A DNA stretch of 64,000 nucleotides from Streptosporangium saharense (GTDB taxonomy: Bacteria > Actinomycetota > Actinomycetes > Streptosporangiales > Streptosporangiaceae): assembly GCF_014203715.1 (NCBI RefSeq), contig NZ_JACHJP010000007.1, forward strand, positions 186,001 through 250,000. Direction: 5' to 3'. Positions 1 through 8,368 of the stretch are shown here, piece by piece. Within the stretch, counting starts at the first letter, position 1, and each line of letters starts with the position of its first letter. The position numbers were made by a program, and so were the translations under genes. Under the pieces are notes generated by a model, which saw only the letters and a list, made by a program, of their open reading frames with translations, was not told the origin of the DNA and did not search any database.

Positions 1-585
1 GGCGAGGGTGACCGCGAAGGTGCCCGCGTCCCCCGCGTCACGGTAGGCCGGGCCGAACAGCAGCACCCAGCCGATGACGAAGATCGAGGCCGCACAGACG
101 TAGGCGTCGGCGAGGTCGCGTAACAGCGCCTGGCCACGCGCGTGCCTGACCGCGCACAGACCGGTGCCGACGGCGAGCATCGCGGTGCCCGCGAGCAGGA
201 CGAGATCGGCGAACGTCACCACGAAGGGCGTCCCGTCGGCCAGTGGCCGTACCCCGATGCCGACCAGCCAGGTGGCACTGCCGGCGGCGAGCCAGCGCCA
301 GGCGAGCGCGCTGGCGCGCTCGGACGGACGGCGGGCCGCGGCGAACAGCGAGACCGCCGCGAGGGCCGCGGCCGTAACGCCGGCGACCGCACCGACGATC
401 ACAACAGCGGCACCGGTGAGAAGGGCGGCAACCAGCCCCACCACGCCTGTCAGGGCCGCGGCGGTCAGCGCTACCCGGGGGTCACGCCAGCGGATCAATG
501 TCGTCTGCCCATCGGTGTCGGTTCGTCTCGCGTGCGCGGCGGTCCTCCGCTTGCCGTGCGCGCGTTGCCGTCGAGAACGCGTCAT
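1..585 (-). CDS. Partial multi-pass membrane protein, possibly N-terminus of a GGDEF/EAL protein
   Basis: An open frame on the minus strand runs off the left edge of the window, so only the first ~195 residues are present. After a basic, Arg-rich start (MTRSRRQRAHGKRRTA) it alternates hydrophobic helices rich in Ala, Val and Leu with short polar loops; at least four or five membrane segments can be seen. Stretches such as LRDLADAYVCAASIFVIGW and LLFGPAYRD resemble the membrane sensor half of actinobacterial diguanylate cyclase/phosphodiesterase proteins, but no catalytic domain lies inside the window, so that identity is an inference. The start at 585 (ATG) has an AAGG very close upstream; a GTG about 9 codons further upstream with GGAGAG is an alternative. 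Confidence 0.55.
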   Translation of the reverse strand, partial: MTRSRRQRAHGKRRTAAHARRTDTDGQTTLIRWRDPRVALTAAALTGVVGLVAALLTGAAVVIVGAVAGVTAAALAAVSLFAAARRPSERASALAWRWLAAGSATWLVGIGVRPLADGTPFVVTFADLVLLAGTAMLAVGTGLCAVRHARGQALLRDLADAYVCAASIFVIGWVLLFGPAYRDAGDAGTFAVTLA

Positions 586-762
586 CCTTCGTCGTCCGCG
601 TCCACGACAGCACACGATCAGTGTGTGCTCTCCGGTCGACGCGGATGGTGACAACGCCGGAGTCGTCACCGATCCGATAACCGCGCGAGCGATCGGTCTC
701 GCAGTAGTTCACCGTACGCACCCGAGGTCACGAGGCAGCCACGGTCGGGAATCCTTTCCCGG

Positions 763-1671
763 TCAGTACGAACCGGTGATCACGTTTTTAAGCTGCTCCC
801 CGGCGAGGTGACGCAGCAGCTGGGAGCGCAGCAGCCTCAGCAGACGACGTCCTGAGGCGGGACTGCTCCCGGCGATGTGCGGGGTGATGAAGACCCCGGG
901 CGCCGACCACAGCGGGTGACCGGCGGGCAGCGGCTCCGGGTCGGTCACGTCGAGCGCGGCGACCAGCCTGCCCCGCTCCAGCTCGGCCAGCAGGGCATCG
1001 GTGTCGACAACCCCGCCCCTGGCCGCGTTCACCAGCAGGGCGCCGTCCTTCATCGCCGCCAGGAAGGCCGCGTCGACCAGCCCCGTGGTCGCGGGGGTCG
1101 CGGGCACCAGCAGCACGACCACGTCCGCCTTCGGCAACAGCTCCGGCAGCTCGTCCTGACCGTGGACGCCCTCCCGCGCGCTCCGCGCGACCCGCACCAC
1201 GTCCACCTCGAACCCGTCGAGCCGCCGTTCCAGCGCCTGGCCGATCGAGCCGTACCCGACGATCAGCACGGTCGAGTCGGCCAGCACACCGGTGTGGTGG
1301 TAGGTCCACTCCCCCCGCTCCTGGGCCGCGACGAACCCCGGGAACTCCCGCAGCACCGCGATCATGGCCCCGACCGCCCACTCCGCCGTGCCCGCGTCGT
1401 GCACCCCCCGCGCGTTGCACAGCACCACGCCCTCCGGCAGATGCGGCCGGTAGGCGTCCACCCCCGCCGTGACCGTCTGCAGCAGCCGCAGCCCACGCAT
1501 CTCACCGAGCAGTCCGGACACCCGCGAGGGCGGGATCAACGGCGGAACCCAGACCTCGACCTCCTCGACCCCCTCGGGCACCGGCCCCGTCCCGTCGTAG
1601 ACGACACACTCCACCCCGGGAAGATCACGAACAACATCAGCGGCGGCCTGCGAGGGGACCCAGATTTTCAT
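763..1671 (-). CDS. D-isomer-specific 2-hydroxyacid dehydrogenase
   Basis: This 302-residue cytoplasmic enzyme would interconvert a 2-keto acid and a D-2-hydroxy acid with NAD(P)H. The Rossmann motif GYGSIG is at residues 139-144. The family's catalytic Arg, Glu and His are recognisable as R218 (NAARGG), E246 (DPEPLP) and H265 (TPHIAGSS). The length fits the shorter members of the family. The exact substrate cannot be read from the sequence; glyoxylate/hydroxypyruvate or phosphoglycerate-like acids are possible. The ATG at 1671 is preceded by a weak purine tract. The gene stands alone, with a 431-bp repeat-bearing gap between it and the upstream gene on the same strand. Confidence 0.85.
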   Translation of the reverse strand: MKIWVPSQAAADVVRDLPGVECVVYDGTGPVPEGVEEVEVWVPPLIPPSRVSGLLGEMRGLRLLQTVTAGVDAYRPHLPEGVVLCNARGVHDAGTAEWAVGAMIAVLREFPGFVAAQERGEWTYHHTGVLADSTVLIVGYGSIGQALERRLDGFEVDVVRVARSAREGVHGQDELPELLPKADVVVLLVPATPATTGLVDAAFLAAMKDGALLVNAARGGVVDTDALLAELERGRLVAALDVTDPEPLPAGHPLWSAPGVFITPHIAGSSPASGRRLLRLLRSQLLRHLAGEQLKNVITGSY

Positions 1672-1746
1672 GGGGGTAGCTTATTTGCGGCGCCTGGGGT
1701 GCTTGTTTTGCGGCGCCTGCGGCGGCGCGGGGCTGTGCTTGCTTTT

Positions 1747-1882
1747 GCGGCGCCTTCGGCGCCGCGGGGCTTGGGCGCCTGAGGCCAACGCTTTCCCTCG
1801 TCGCTCATCCGCTGGCGCTCCTTCGCTCCTCAGTCCAAGCGTCGGCGCGCCCAAGCCAAACTCCTCACGCACGGCACCGGTA
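1747..1882 (+). repeat. Dispersed hairpin repeat, copy 1
   Basis: First copy of a ~150-bp element. A small hairpin (GCGGCGCC 1747-1754, loop TTC, GGCGCCGC 1758-1765) is followed by a long one: GGCTTGGGCGC at 1768-1778 pairs perfectly with GCGCCCAAGCC at 1847-1857. After a 5-nt bulge on the 5' side, GCC 1784-1786 pairs with GGC 1844-1846 and ACGCTT 1788-1793 with AAGCGT 1837-1842. A GGCACCGGTA tail ends the unit. Upstream, 1672-1746 holds two degenerate copies of the GCGGCGCC half-hairpin and no gene. Confidence 0.8.
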
Positions 1883-1938
1883 AGGCCAAGTCAAAAGCAG
1901 TCCCCACACAACCGGTTCGAATACCTCCGGCGCCAGGA

Positions 1939-2090
1939 GTGAAGAGTTTGGGGTACCGGTGGCAAGCGTGAAGAGTGTCGGCTTGGGCGCGTCGGTGAGC
2001 TGGACTGAGGAGTGACGGAGCGCAGCGGAGGAACGACGAGGGAAGTCACCGACTTCGGGCGCCCAAGCCCGCGACGCCGCCAGGCGTCGC
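1939..2090 (-). repeat. Dispersed hairpin repeat, copy 2 (inverted relative to copy 1)
   Basis: Reverse-oriented copy of the same element, so copies 1 and 2 face each other across ~56 bp. Stem arms are 1980-1990 with 2059-2069 (GGCTTGGGCGC / GCGCCCAAGCC) and 1991-1998 with 2046-2053 (GTCGGTGA / TCACCGAC), with a 5-nt bulge at 2054-2058. The small hairpin is GCGACGCC 2071-2078 with GGCGTCGC 2083-2090. It begins 13 bp past the stop codon of the VanW gene, so it may be transcribed as that gene's 3' end. Confidence 0.8.
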
Positions 2091-2102
2091 AAAGGGGCAC
2101 AG

Positions 2103-4217
2103 CTACTCTGTTTGGGGGGTTCCGCCTGTCACGCACTTTAGGTTGAGTTCGGGGCGGTAGATGGTGGTTTGTTTGGTGCGTTTGAGTTCTTCGCCGTCTT
2201 GTTTGAAGATGCGCCAGACGTCGATCGTGAAGCCCTGCTGGCCTTCCATGGGGATGCACTTCGGGCCGCTCTCGGTGACGCTCTTGAAGGGGGTGACGTT
2301 GTAGCGTTCCGAGGAGATCGACTCGATGTCGTAGCGTTTGGTGCTCCAGAAGGCGACCGTGACGCCGCTGTTGGTGAAGGACGTCTTCACCAGCACGCCG
2401 TACTTGGAGTCGTTGCGCCAGCGGAAGTCGGGTTCCGGCCAGGAGACCGTGGACTCGCGGCCCGCCGGGTAGCGCGAGATGTAGAACTCGTGCGGCACGT
2501 GCTGGACGTCTTCGAGGCCGCCGAAGAACACGGCGTTGTACATCGTGGTGACGAACTGGGAGATGCCGCCGCCGACCGAGTCGACCAGCCTGCCTCCCTG
2601 GATCATCGGCGCCGGGACGAATCCCCTGGCCGTGTCGCGTTCGCCGATGACGCCGTTGAGGGAGAAGGTCTCGCCGGGCTTGACGATGTAGCCGTCCATG
2701 ATGCGGGCCAGGGTGCGGATGTTGGTCACCCTCGGCGGGCAGCAGACGTACGGCGTGGTGAACTCGCTGATCTTCTCCTTGATGCCGAGGGCCCGCGCCT
2801 GCGCGTCGGTGAGCCTCGGTTCGACGGTCGTGAGCGTGACCTGGACGGTCCGTTCGCCGCCCTTGGCGAGCAGGGCGGCCATGTCGTCGGCGAGTTTCTC
2901 GGTGTCGACGCCCTGGCCCTTGCGACCGGAGACCAGCTTCGGCCTGTTGCCGACGATCTCGAAGGTGGGCTCCTTCGGGGCCAGCCCCGGATCGACGAGG
3001 CCGTTCTCCAGGTCGGCGACCGCGCCCTTGGCGTCGAAGACCGGGTGCATGTCGCCCGTGTCGTCGGGTTCGTAGGTCAGGTGGGCGGCGAGGGTCCCGA
3101 CCGTCAACTGTGCCCGTCTGTCGCCGCGGACCAGGGTCACCGGGCCTGACAGGGCCTTGGCCGCCTCGGTCGTGGCCTTCTCGACGGCTTCGGGGGTGGC
3201 TCTGGGCTTGATCACCGAGACGGGCAGGTCGATGGTGCCCGGCGTGCCGAGGAAGGCCTTCGCGATGGCGTCCGCCGCGGCCTTCTGTTCCAGTCTGCGG
3301 CCGTCCCTGGGGGCCACGGCCACCGGGCGCGTGTCCTTGAAGGTGACCGCGCCGTCCCTGACCCTGAGGTCGATCTTCCTCGCCAGCCCCCTGACGGCGG
3401 TCTTCATGAGTTCCGGATCGACGGAGACCTTGGGCCCCAGGTCGTCGGTCCCGGTGAGAGCCCGCCAGACCTCTCCCGGCGAGGGGAAGTCGCTGGGCGC
3501 CTGGTCGATCGTCGCGACGACGTCGAACTCAAGCCCCGCCTCCTCTGGGTCGAGGGTGTACTCCTTGCCCGCGGCCCGCACGGTCATCGGGCTGCCCGCC
3601 GGGGCGGCGAGTTTGTCCCTGAGCCGGTCGGCGGCCTCGGTCGCGGTCAGCCCGCCGATGTCGACGCCCCTGACGCTGGTGCCGGGCAGCATCTTCCCGG
3701 CCATGACGATCGCGGGAACGACGTAGGCCAGGCCGCCGAGCACCAGGAGCACCAGGGCCAGCAGCAGGCCGCGTCCGCGACGGCGCGGGGGCGTTCCCTC
3801 CGCGCGGGACGGCCTTCGCCCGGGAGGTCCGGCGTCACCGGGGGCGGGGTTCTGGGGAGCCGCGACCCGCCACGGCTCCGGCTTGGGGGTCGGTGGCGGC
3901 AAACCGGGCGAACCGAGCGAACCGGATGGTCCCGGCGCGCCGAGGCCGGGGCCACCGGGGCTCACGGGTCCCTGCTGGCCTCCCGCACCGCCCATGCCGA
4001 GCAGGCCGGGCGAACCGGTCGGGCCGAAGATGTCGGGTGAGACGCCGGGGGGCAGCTTCGAACGGCCCTTGGGCCTGCTGCCGGGTGGCTGCGAGGGGTC
4101 GCGGGCGCCGGGAGGGACGGGGTGCGAGGGCAGCGGCACCGCAGAGAACGGGTCTGTCGGCGGATCTGTCGACGCTCCGTTCCGCACTGCCTCAGGCTCC
4201 TCCTGCTTCGTGGCCAC
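2103..4217 (-). CDS. VanW-family protein with membrane anchor and peptidoglycan-binding-type repeats
   Basis: A 704-residue protein with three parts: a long Pro/Gly-rich cytoplasmic N-terminus (about 150 residues), one transmembrane helix (GLLLALVLLVLGGLAYVVPA), and a large extracellular part. That part carries YoaR-like regions beginning GTSVRGVDIGGLTATEAADR and a C-terminal VanW domain (SLNGVIGERDTARGFVPAP, GGGISQFVTTMYNAVFFGG). VanW proteins are linked to the cell wall and glycopeptide context, but their reaction is not established. The GTG at 4217 is preferred because GGAAGC lies just upstream. A longer frame reaches an upstream ATG at 4346, but the extra 43 residues look like untranslated leader. 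Confidence 0.85.
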   Translation of the reverse strand: MATKQEEPEAVRNGASTDPPTDPFSAVPLPSHPVPPGARDPSQPPGSRPKGRSKLPPGVSPDIFGPTGSPGLLGMGGAGGQQGPVSPGGPGLGAPGPSGSLGSPGLPPPTPKPEPWRVAAPQNPAPGDAGPPGRRPSRAEGTPPRRRGRGLLLALVLLVLGGLAYVVPAIVMAGKMLPGTSVRGVDIGGLTATEAADRLRDKLAAPAGSPMTVRAAGKEYTLDPEEAGLEFDVVATIDQAPSDFPSPGEVWRALTGTDDLGPKVSVDPELMKTAVRGLARKIDLRVRDGAVTFKDTRPVAVAPRDGRRLEQKAAADAIAKAFLGTPGTIDLPVSVIKPRATPEAVEKATTEAAKALSGPVTLVRGDRRAQLTVGTLAAHLTYEPDDTGDMHPVFDAKGAVADLENGLVDPGLAPKEPTFEIVGNRPKLVSGRKGQGVDTEKLADDMAALLAKGGERTVQVTLTTVEPRLTDAQARALGIKEKISEFTTPYVCCPPRVTNIRTLARIMDGYIVKPGETFSLNGVIGERDTARGFVPAPMIQGGRLVDSVGGGISQFVTTMYNAVFFGGLEDVQHVPHEFYISRYPAGRESTVSWPEPDFRWRNDSKYGVLVKTSFTNSGVTVAFWSTKRYDIESISSERYNVTPFKSVTESGPKCIPMEGQQGFTIDVWRIFKQDGEELKRTKQTTIYRPELNLKCVTGGTPQTE

Positions 4218-4378
4218 CGCTTCCGGCAACCCTAAACCACAACCGTCCGCAGGCACCCTTGGTGAGTGGTAACAAATCACCTCGGCATGGCGGGTTTGCA
4301 GCACGGTTCGTGCTGCGCAAGAGCCCTTTCCCGTCTTTTCCGGCACCGCGGAGGTGCTTTCCCGCGCCCCGGGAGCGG

Positions 4379-4417
4379 CCCGCCGTACAGGCTCGGGAGA
4401 TGGTCCTGTACGGCGGG
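4379..4417 (-). terminator. Hairpin downstream of the SH3-like gene
   Basis: CCCGCCGTACAGG (4379-4391) pairs perfectly with CCTGTACGGCGGG (4405-4417) around a 13-nt loop, 11 bp past the stop of the minus-strand gene ending at 4429. No U-tract is seen, as is common in high-GC actinomycetes. Confidence 0.7.
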
Positions 4418-4428
4418 GCCCGGCCCGG

Positions 4429-4797
4429 TCAGGAGCCGAGGGCGTCGACTGCCGTGTTCGAGAAACGCAGTCCGTCCTCGGTGGCGAAGTAGGAGCAGGA
4501 CGCCCAGCCGACGGTTCCCGAGGGCAGTCCGGAGGCCGACCTTCCGCGGAGCCTGAACTGACACCAGGTGCCCGAGCTGACGCTCAGGATCTGCCCGTAA
4601 TCCCCGTAGTAGAGGTAACCGATCACCCAGCTCCCGTTGGGGGACGATCTCAGCCGGACGCCGTTGGCGATGACGACGGCGTCGATCGCCCGGGCGCTCG
4701 CGGTCGCGGAAACGGCGGCCTGCGCGGGCGTGACGACGGCCGACGTCCCGCAGACGGCAGCCGAGAGTACGGCGAGCAGCGCCAGTTGTCTCTTCAT
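4429..4797 (-). CDS. Secreted small SH3-like domain protein
   Basis: A 122-residue exported protein. A Sec signal peptide (MKRQLALLAVLSAAVCGTSA, with AQA before the likely cut) leads to a short bacterial SH3-like domain containing VRLRSSPNGSWVIGYLYYGD and SSGTWCQFRLRG, typical of SH3_3-type folds that bind cell-wall peptides. Two cysteines (in TWCQF and ASCSY) could form a disulfide outside the cell. The ATG at 4797 was chosen over upstream codons because CGGAGAA sits 6-7 nt before it and the signal peptide then starts properly. It is a lone gene with an AT-rich upstream region (about 4840-4920). The function beyond wall binding is unknown. Confidence 0.75.
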   Translation of the reverse strand: MKRQLALLAVLSAAVCGTSAVVTPAQAAVSATASARAIDAVVIANGVRLRSSPNGSWVIGYLYYGDYGQILSVSSGTWCQFRLRGRSASGLPSGTVGWASCSYFATEDGLRFSNTAVDALGS

Positions 4798-4924
4798 GGA
4801 ATTCTCCGATCTCGGGCTGTGCGGCACCAGAGAGAAGGGGGAGACGAATGTGATTACTGTGCAAGGAGTTAACAACCCCAGTCAATGCGCATTTAGTGGG
4901 AAAAAGTGGATTACCACATAACAA

Positions 4925-4953
4925 AAAGGCCCCACCGAACCGGTGGGACCTTT
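4925..4953 (-). terminator. Rho-independent terminator of gatB
   Basis: On the minus strand a stem AAAGGTCCCACCGG / CCGGTGGGGCCTTT-type hairpin, interrupted by one mismatch, is followed by a run of U residues. It lies 35 bp past the gatB stop and is the most classical terminator in the window. Confidence 0.85.
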
Positions 4954-4987
4954 CGCCGACTGAAACCAGTCGAAAGCAGCGGAAAAG

Positions 4988-6493
4988 TTACTCGGAGACG
5001 CCGAGCTTCTCCAGCAGGAGTTCGCGGGCACGGGCCGCGTCCGCCTTGCCCCTGCTGGCCTTCATGACGCCGCCGACGAGGGCGCCGACCGCCGCGATCT
5101 TGCCACCGCGGACCTTCTCGGCGGCTGCGGCGTTGTCCGCCAGCACCTGGTCGATGATCGCCGAGAGCTCACCCTCGTCGTTGACGATCTGCAGGCCGCG
5201 TGCGGCGACCACCTCGTCGGGGGTGCCCTCGCCGTTCAGCACGCCTTCGAGCACCTGGCGGGCCAGCTTGTCGTTCAGCGCTCCCCCGGCGACCATCGCG
5301 CACACCCTGGCGATCTGGTCGGGGGTGATCGCCAGCTCGACCAGCGGCACGCCCGCCTCGTTGGCCCTGCGGGCCAGCTCGCCCATCCACCACTTGCGGG
5401 CGTCGGCGGGCGGGGCACCGGCGGCGACGGTCGCCTCGACCAGGTCGATGGCGTCGATGTTGTGCATCGACTCCATGTCCAGGTCGGACACGCCCCACTC
5501 CTGCTGGAGGCGCAGGCGCCGTACCCTCGGCAGCTCGGGCAGCGCCGCCTTCAGCTCGGCCACCCACGCGGGGTCCGGGGCGATCGGCACCAGGTCGGGC
5601 TCGGGGAAGTAGCGGTAGTCCTGCGCCTCCTCCTTCGAGCGGCCCGAGGTGGTGGTGCCGGTGTCCTCGTGGAAGTGCCGGGTCTCCTGGGTGATCGTGC
5701 CGCCCTCGGCCAGGATCGCGGCCTGGCGGGAGATCTCACCGCGGACCGAGCGCTCGACGCTGCGCAGCGAGTTGACGTTCTTGGTCTCGGTACGGGTGCC
5801 CCACTCGGTCGCGCCGCGCGGCATGAGGGAGACGTTCACGTCGCAGCGCATGGAGCCCTCCTCCATGCGCACGTCGGAGACGCCGAGCGCGCGCATGACC
5901 TCGCGCAGCTCGGTGGCGTAGGCGCGGGCGACCTCGGGGGCGAGCCGGTCGGTGCCGGGGATCGGCTTGGTGACGATCTCGACCAGCGGGATGCCCGCGC
6001 GGTTGTAGTCGACGATCGAGTAGTCGGCGCCGTGGATACGGCCGGTCGCGCCGCCCACGTGGGTGGACTTGCCGGTGTCCTCCTCCAGGTGGACACGCTC
6101 GATCTCGATCCGCACCGTCCTGCCGTCCACCTCGACGTCGAGGTAGCCGTCGAAGCAGAGCGGCTCGTCGTACTGGCTGATCTGGTAGTTCTTCGGCATG
6201 TCCGGATAGAAGTAGTTCTTCCGGGCGAAGCGACACCACTCGGCGATGGAGCAGTTGAGCGCCAGGCCGATGCGGATCGTCGACTCGATCGCGGCGGCGT
6301 TGGCCGTCGGCAGCGCGCCCGGCAGCGCCAGGCAGACCGGGCAGACCTGGGTGTTCGGCGGGGCGCCGAAGGTGGTCGGGCAGGCGCAGAACATCTTCGA
6401 GTGGGTGCCCAGCTCGACGTGCGTCTCCAGGCCCAGCACCGGCTCGAAGCGCTCAAGCGCCTCGTCGTACGGCATCAGCGTTTCCGTGCTCAT
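4988..6493 (-). CDS. gatB: Aspartyl/glutamyl-tRNA(Asn/Gln) amidotransferase subunit B
   Basis: GatB is the kinase/amidation subunit of GatCAB, which turns Glu-tRNA(Gln) and Asp-tRNA(Asn) into the correctly charged tRNAs in organisms lacking GlnRS or AsnRS. The 501-residue protein has the family's N-terminal signature [19 protein letters not shown], the CxC...CxxC zinc cysteines (FCACP and CPVCL), the conserved [20 protein letters not shown] stretch, and the helical YqeY-like C-terminal tail ending in LLLEKLGV. It is separated from gatA by two unrelated genes. The start follows a poor ribosome site; a short upstream ORF ends 7 nt before the ATG and may help translation. Confidence 0.97.
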   Translation of the reverse strand: MSTETLMPYDEALERFEPVLGLETHVELGTHSKMFCACPTTFGAPPNTQVCPVCLALPGALPTANAAAIESTIRIGLALNCSIAEWCRFARKNYFYPDMPKNYQISQYDEPLCFDGYLDVEVDGRTVRIEIERVHLEEDTGKSTHVGGATGRIHGADYSIVDYNRAGIPLVEIVTKPIPGTDRLAPEVARAYATELREVMRALGVSDVRMEEGSMRCDVNVSLMPRGATEWGTRTETKNVNSLRSVERSVRGEISRQAAILAEGGTITQETRHFHEDTGTTTSGRSKEEAQDYRYFPEPDLVPIAPDPAWVAELKAALPELPRVRRLRLQQEWGVSDLDMESMHNIDAIDLVEATVAAGAPPADARKWWMGELARRANEAGVPLVELAITPDQIARVCAMVAGGALNDKLARQVLEGVLNGEGTPDEVVAARGLQIVNDEGELSAIIDQVLADNAAAAEKVRGGKIAAVGALVGGVMKASRGKADAARARELLLEKLGVSE

Positions 6494-6664
6494 CGGTCGT
6501 TCACCAATCCTCGTTGACCGGGCGGGGGACTCGCGCCTCGCGCGCCACTCCGCCCACTGCGTCGGGCTCTCGCGCGCTCATCGGCCGATCACCCTCCTCG
6601 TTCCCTCCGCGGAGCGCCCACGTCCGGTGCGCCGCTCCGCCCGCTGTGCCGGGGTCCCGCCCGC
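6488..6664 (-). repeat. Diverged ~88-bp tandem duplication upstream of gatB
   Basis: Two adjacent units, about 6488-6575 and 6576-6664, align along their length. Both contain GCTCATCGG, a TCACC, CCTCGTT, and CCGCCC-GC blocks in the same order. Each unit carries the reverse of a purine-rich site plus an ATGAGC start; in one unit this is the gatB start and in the other the start of a 26-codon ORF. The match is imperfect, so the duplication is not recent. Confidence 0.55.
6501..6581 (-). CDS. Possible 26-aa leader peptide upstream of gatB
   Basis: A small frame, [20 protein letters not shown] followed by PVNEDW, starts at an ATG with AACGAGGAGGG upstream and stops 7 nt before the gatB ATG. That spacing would permit translational coupling to gatB, whose own ribosome site is weak. 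The start region is a duplicate of the gatB start region. There is no homology that I recognise and codon evidence is too short to be firm, so it may be only a by-product of the tandem duplication. Confidence 0.3.
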   Translation of the reverse strand: MSAREPDAVGGVAREARVPRPVNEDW

Positions 6665-7231
6665 TCACAGGTAACCAAGTGCTTTCAGTGCGTTCCTCGT
6701 CTCGGCGACCCAGTCGGCGTAGCCGGGGACCTGGGCCAGCACGGCGAGGTCCACGTTGTGCCCCACGTAGCGAAGGTAGTCGCCGACCGGCTTTCCCCTG
6801 TGGGGGACGGTCGCGGCGAGCACGGCCTCCGGGTCGGTGATCCGCTCCACGTCGCGGGGGCGGGAGGGCAGCAGGCCGAGGTCGCTGCCCTCGAACCTGG
6901 CCCACATCCCCCGGTCGGCCAGCGGCCACCGCTCGGTCTCCCCCAGCCCGATCACGGGCACCAGGTAGTGCGAGTGGTAGCGGACGCCGTCACTCTTGCC
7001 GCGTTCGCGCTCCCCGTCGTGGGTGAAGAGCAGGTGGCAGTCGGCCGCGAGCTCCTCAAGCGCCGTGACCACGTTCTCCTTGCCGGAGGAGACGACCTCG
7101 GTCGCCCCGACGTCCACCGTGTGCGGGGACATCCACGTGAGCTCGCGCAGCTGACGGGAGATCACGATGCCGAGGAAGCCCTCCTCGATCTCTCCCCTGG
7201 CGATCAGGCCGGGCACCAGCGGGCGGCTCAT
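6665..7231 (-). CDS. Hypothetical partner protein of AAA ATPase (DUF4276/TOPRIM-like candidate)
   Basis: A 188-residue soluble protein whose ATG overlaps the stop of the AAA ATPase gene (ATGA at 7228-7231), so the two are surely co-translated. Its order of motifs, an early acidic EEGFLG, a central LLFTHDGE and a later HYLVPVIGLGETERWPLAD, recalls the small TOPRIM-like partners (DUF4276 type) of AAA_21/OLD-like ATPases, where acidic residues hold a metal for nucleic-acid cleavage. That family assignment is from memory of the pattern and is tentative. Such pairs are often suspected in phage defence or DNA repair. It sits inside the gatCAB block, transcribed in the same direction. Confidence 0.7.
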   Translation of the reverse strand: MSRPLVPGLIARGEIEEGFLGIVISRQLRELTWMSPHTVDVGATEVVSSGKENVVTALEELAADCHLLFTHDGERERGKSDGVRYHSHYLVPVIGLGETERWPLADRGMWARFEGSDLGLLPSRPRDVERITDPEAVLAATVPHRGKPVGDYLRYVGHNVDLAVLAQVPGYADWVAETRNALKALGYL

Positions 7232-8316
7232 GCCGCCGTCCCGAGGTACTTGCCGAGCTGCCTGGGCGAGACGAACGTGCCCGGTTCGCCGTCCTGCTGG
7301 ACGGGTTTGGCCACGGTCACCCGCGAGACCCGGTCCCGGTCGGGATCGACGCGGACCGCGGTGTCCAGGAAGGTCAGCGCGTCCGGGTCGGCCCGGTAGG
7401 TCTCGGCGACCACAACCGGCGAGTGGGTGGTGAGGATCACCTGCCGGAACGGCTCGACGCCGCCCGGCTGGGTGATCCGCTGCCTGATCCGCCGCAGCAG
7501 CTCGCCGAGCCGCGCCGGGTGCACGCCGTTCTCGATCTCCTCGACCAGCAGGGTGCCGGAATGCTCCGGGTCGTGCAGGGCGGCCAGCAGGCCCAGGATC
7601 CGCAGGGTCCCGTCCGACAGCAGGGGCGCCGGGACGCTTCCCTGGCCCTCGACCACCACCTCGAAGGAGCAGTCCTCCCGTTCGGTCCTGGGCACCAGCG
7701 TGACCACGTCGGGCACGATGCCCGCGAGGTCGGCCGTCAGGTCGGCGAGCGCCGCCGTACCGGCCATCCGCCCGAGCACCGCGGCGAGGTTGCGGCCGTC
7801 GGTGGCCAGCGGCCCCCGGTCCTCCGCCGACCAGCGCCTGCGCATGGCCTGCGGCACGGGCGCGTAGCGCCGCCACGCCGAGACCGTACGGCCCGGCGTG
7901 ACCTCGGGATCGGGGTCCTCGACCATGAGTTCGAGCAGTTCCTCGGGGAGCTGGCTGGCCACGTGGCTGACGACGACCCCGCTCGACCTCGGGATCTTCA
8001 GGACCATCTCCGCGCCCGCGTCGAACCTGACCGGCAGCAGCGCGCCGGGCTCGGGGGTGAGCAGGGTCTCGACGGAGACGACGAACCCCGGCACGGGCGT
8101 CCCCCGCGCGACCCGGTGGAACTGCTCGACGGGCAGGCCCCTGGACGCGGCCATCAGACCGCCCTGGCCGGTGACCTCGGCGGCGACGAAGTCCAGGGCG
8201 TCGAACAGGTTCGACTTGCCGCTGGAGTTCGGGCCGACCAGCACCAGGAAGGGCGGCACGTCGAGGACGAAGTTCAAGAATGACTTGAACCCGTCTATCT
8301 CGATCCGAGTGATCAT
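7228..8316 (-). CDS. AAA_21/RecF-OLD-like ATPase
   Basis: A 362-residue ABC-type ATPase without membrane segments. The N-terminus ITRIEIDGFKSFLNF is typical of SMC/RecF-like proteins. Walker A is GPNSSGKSN near residue 28, the ABC-like signature is LLSDGTLRILG, Walker B is GTLLVEEIENGVHP and the H-loop is ILTTHSP. The family clamps or scans DNA/RNA and often works with a nuclease partner, here the gene overlapping its 3' end. ATG 8316 has GGGGGAAAGG upstream and starts the protein right at the conserved beta strand; a longer in-frame extension is antisense-like and rejected. It lies 52 bp after gatA. Confidence 0.88.
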   Translation of the reverse strand: MITRIEIDGFKSFLNFVLDVPPFLVLVGPNSSGKSNLFDALDFVAAEVTGQGGLMAASRGLPVEQFHRVARGTPVPGFVVSVETLLTPEPGALLPVRFDAGAEMVLKIPRSSGVVVSHVASQLPEELLELMVEDPDPEVTPGRTVSAWRRYAPVPQAMRRRWSAEDRGPLATDGRNLAAVLGRMAGTAALADLTADLAGIVPDVVTLVPRTEREDCSFEVVVEGQGSVPAPLLSDGTLRILGLLAALHDPEHSGTLLVEEIENGVHPARLGELLRRIRQRITQPGGVEPFRQVILTTHSPVVVAETYRADPDALTFLDTAVRVDPDRDRVSRVTVAKPVQQDGEPGTFVSPRQLGKYLGTAA

Positions 8317-8368
8317 GCCGCCTTTCCCCCTGTTTTCCTTTCTCGCCCTGCTTGTAGCTACTTGTCGC

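Noticed and set aside
1891..1945. GGTTCGAATACC stretch resembling a tRNA T-loop
   Set aside because: The flanking bases do not pair as a T-stem or acceptor and no D or anticodon arm is found. It is the spacer between repeat copies 1 and 2.
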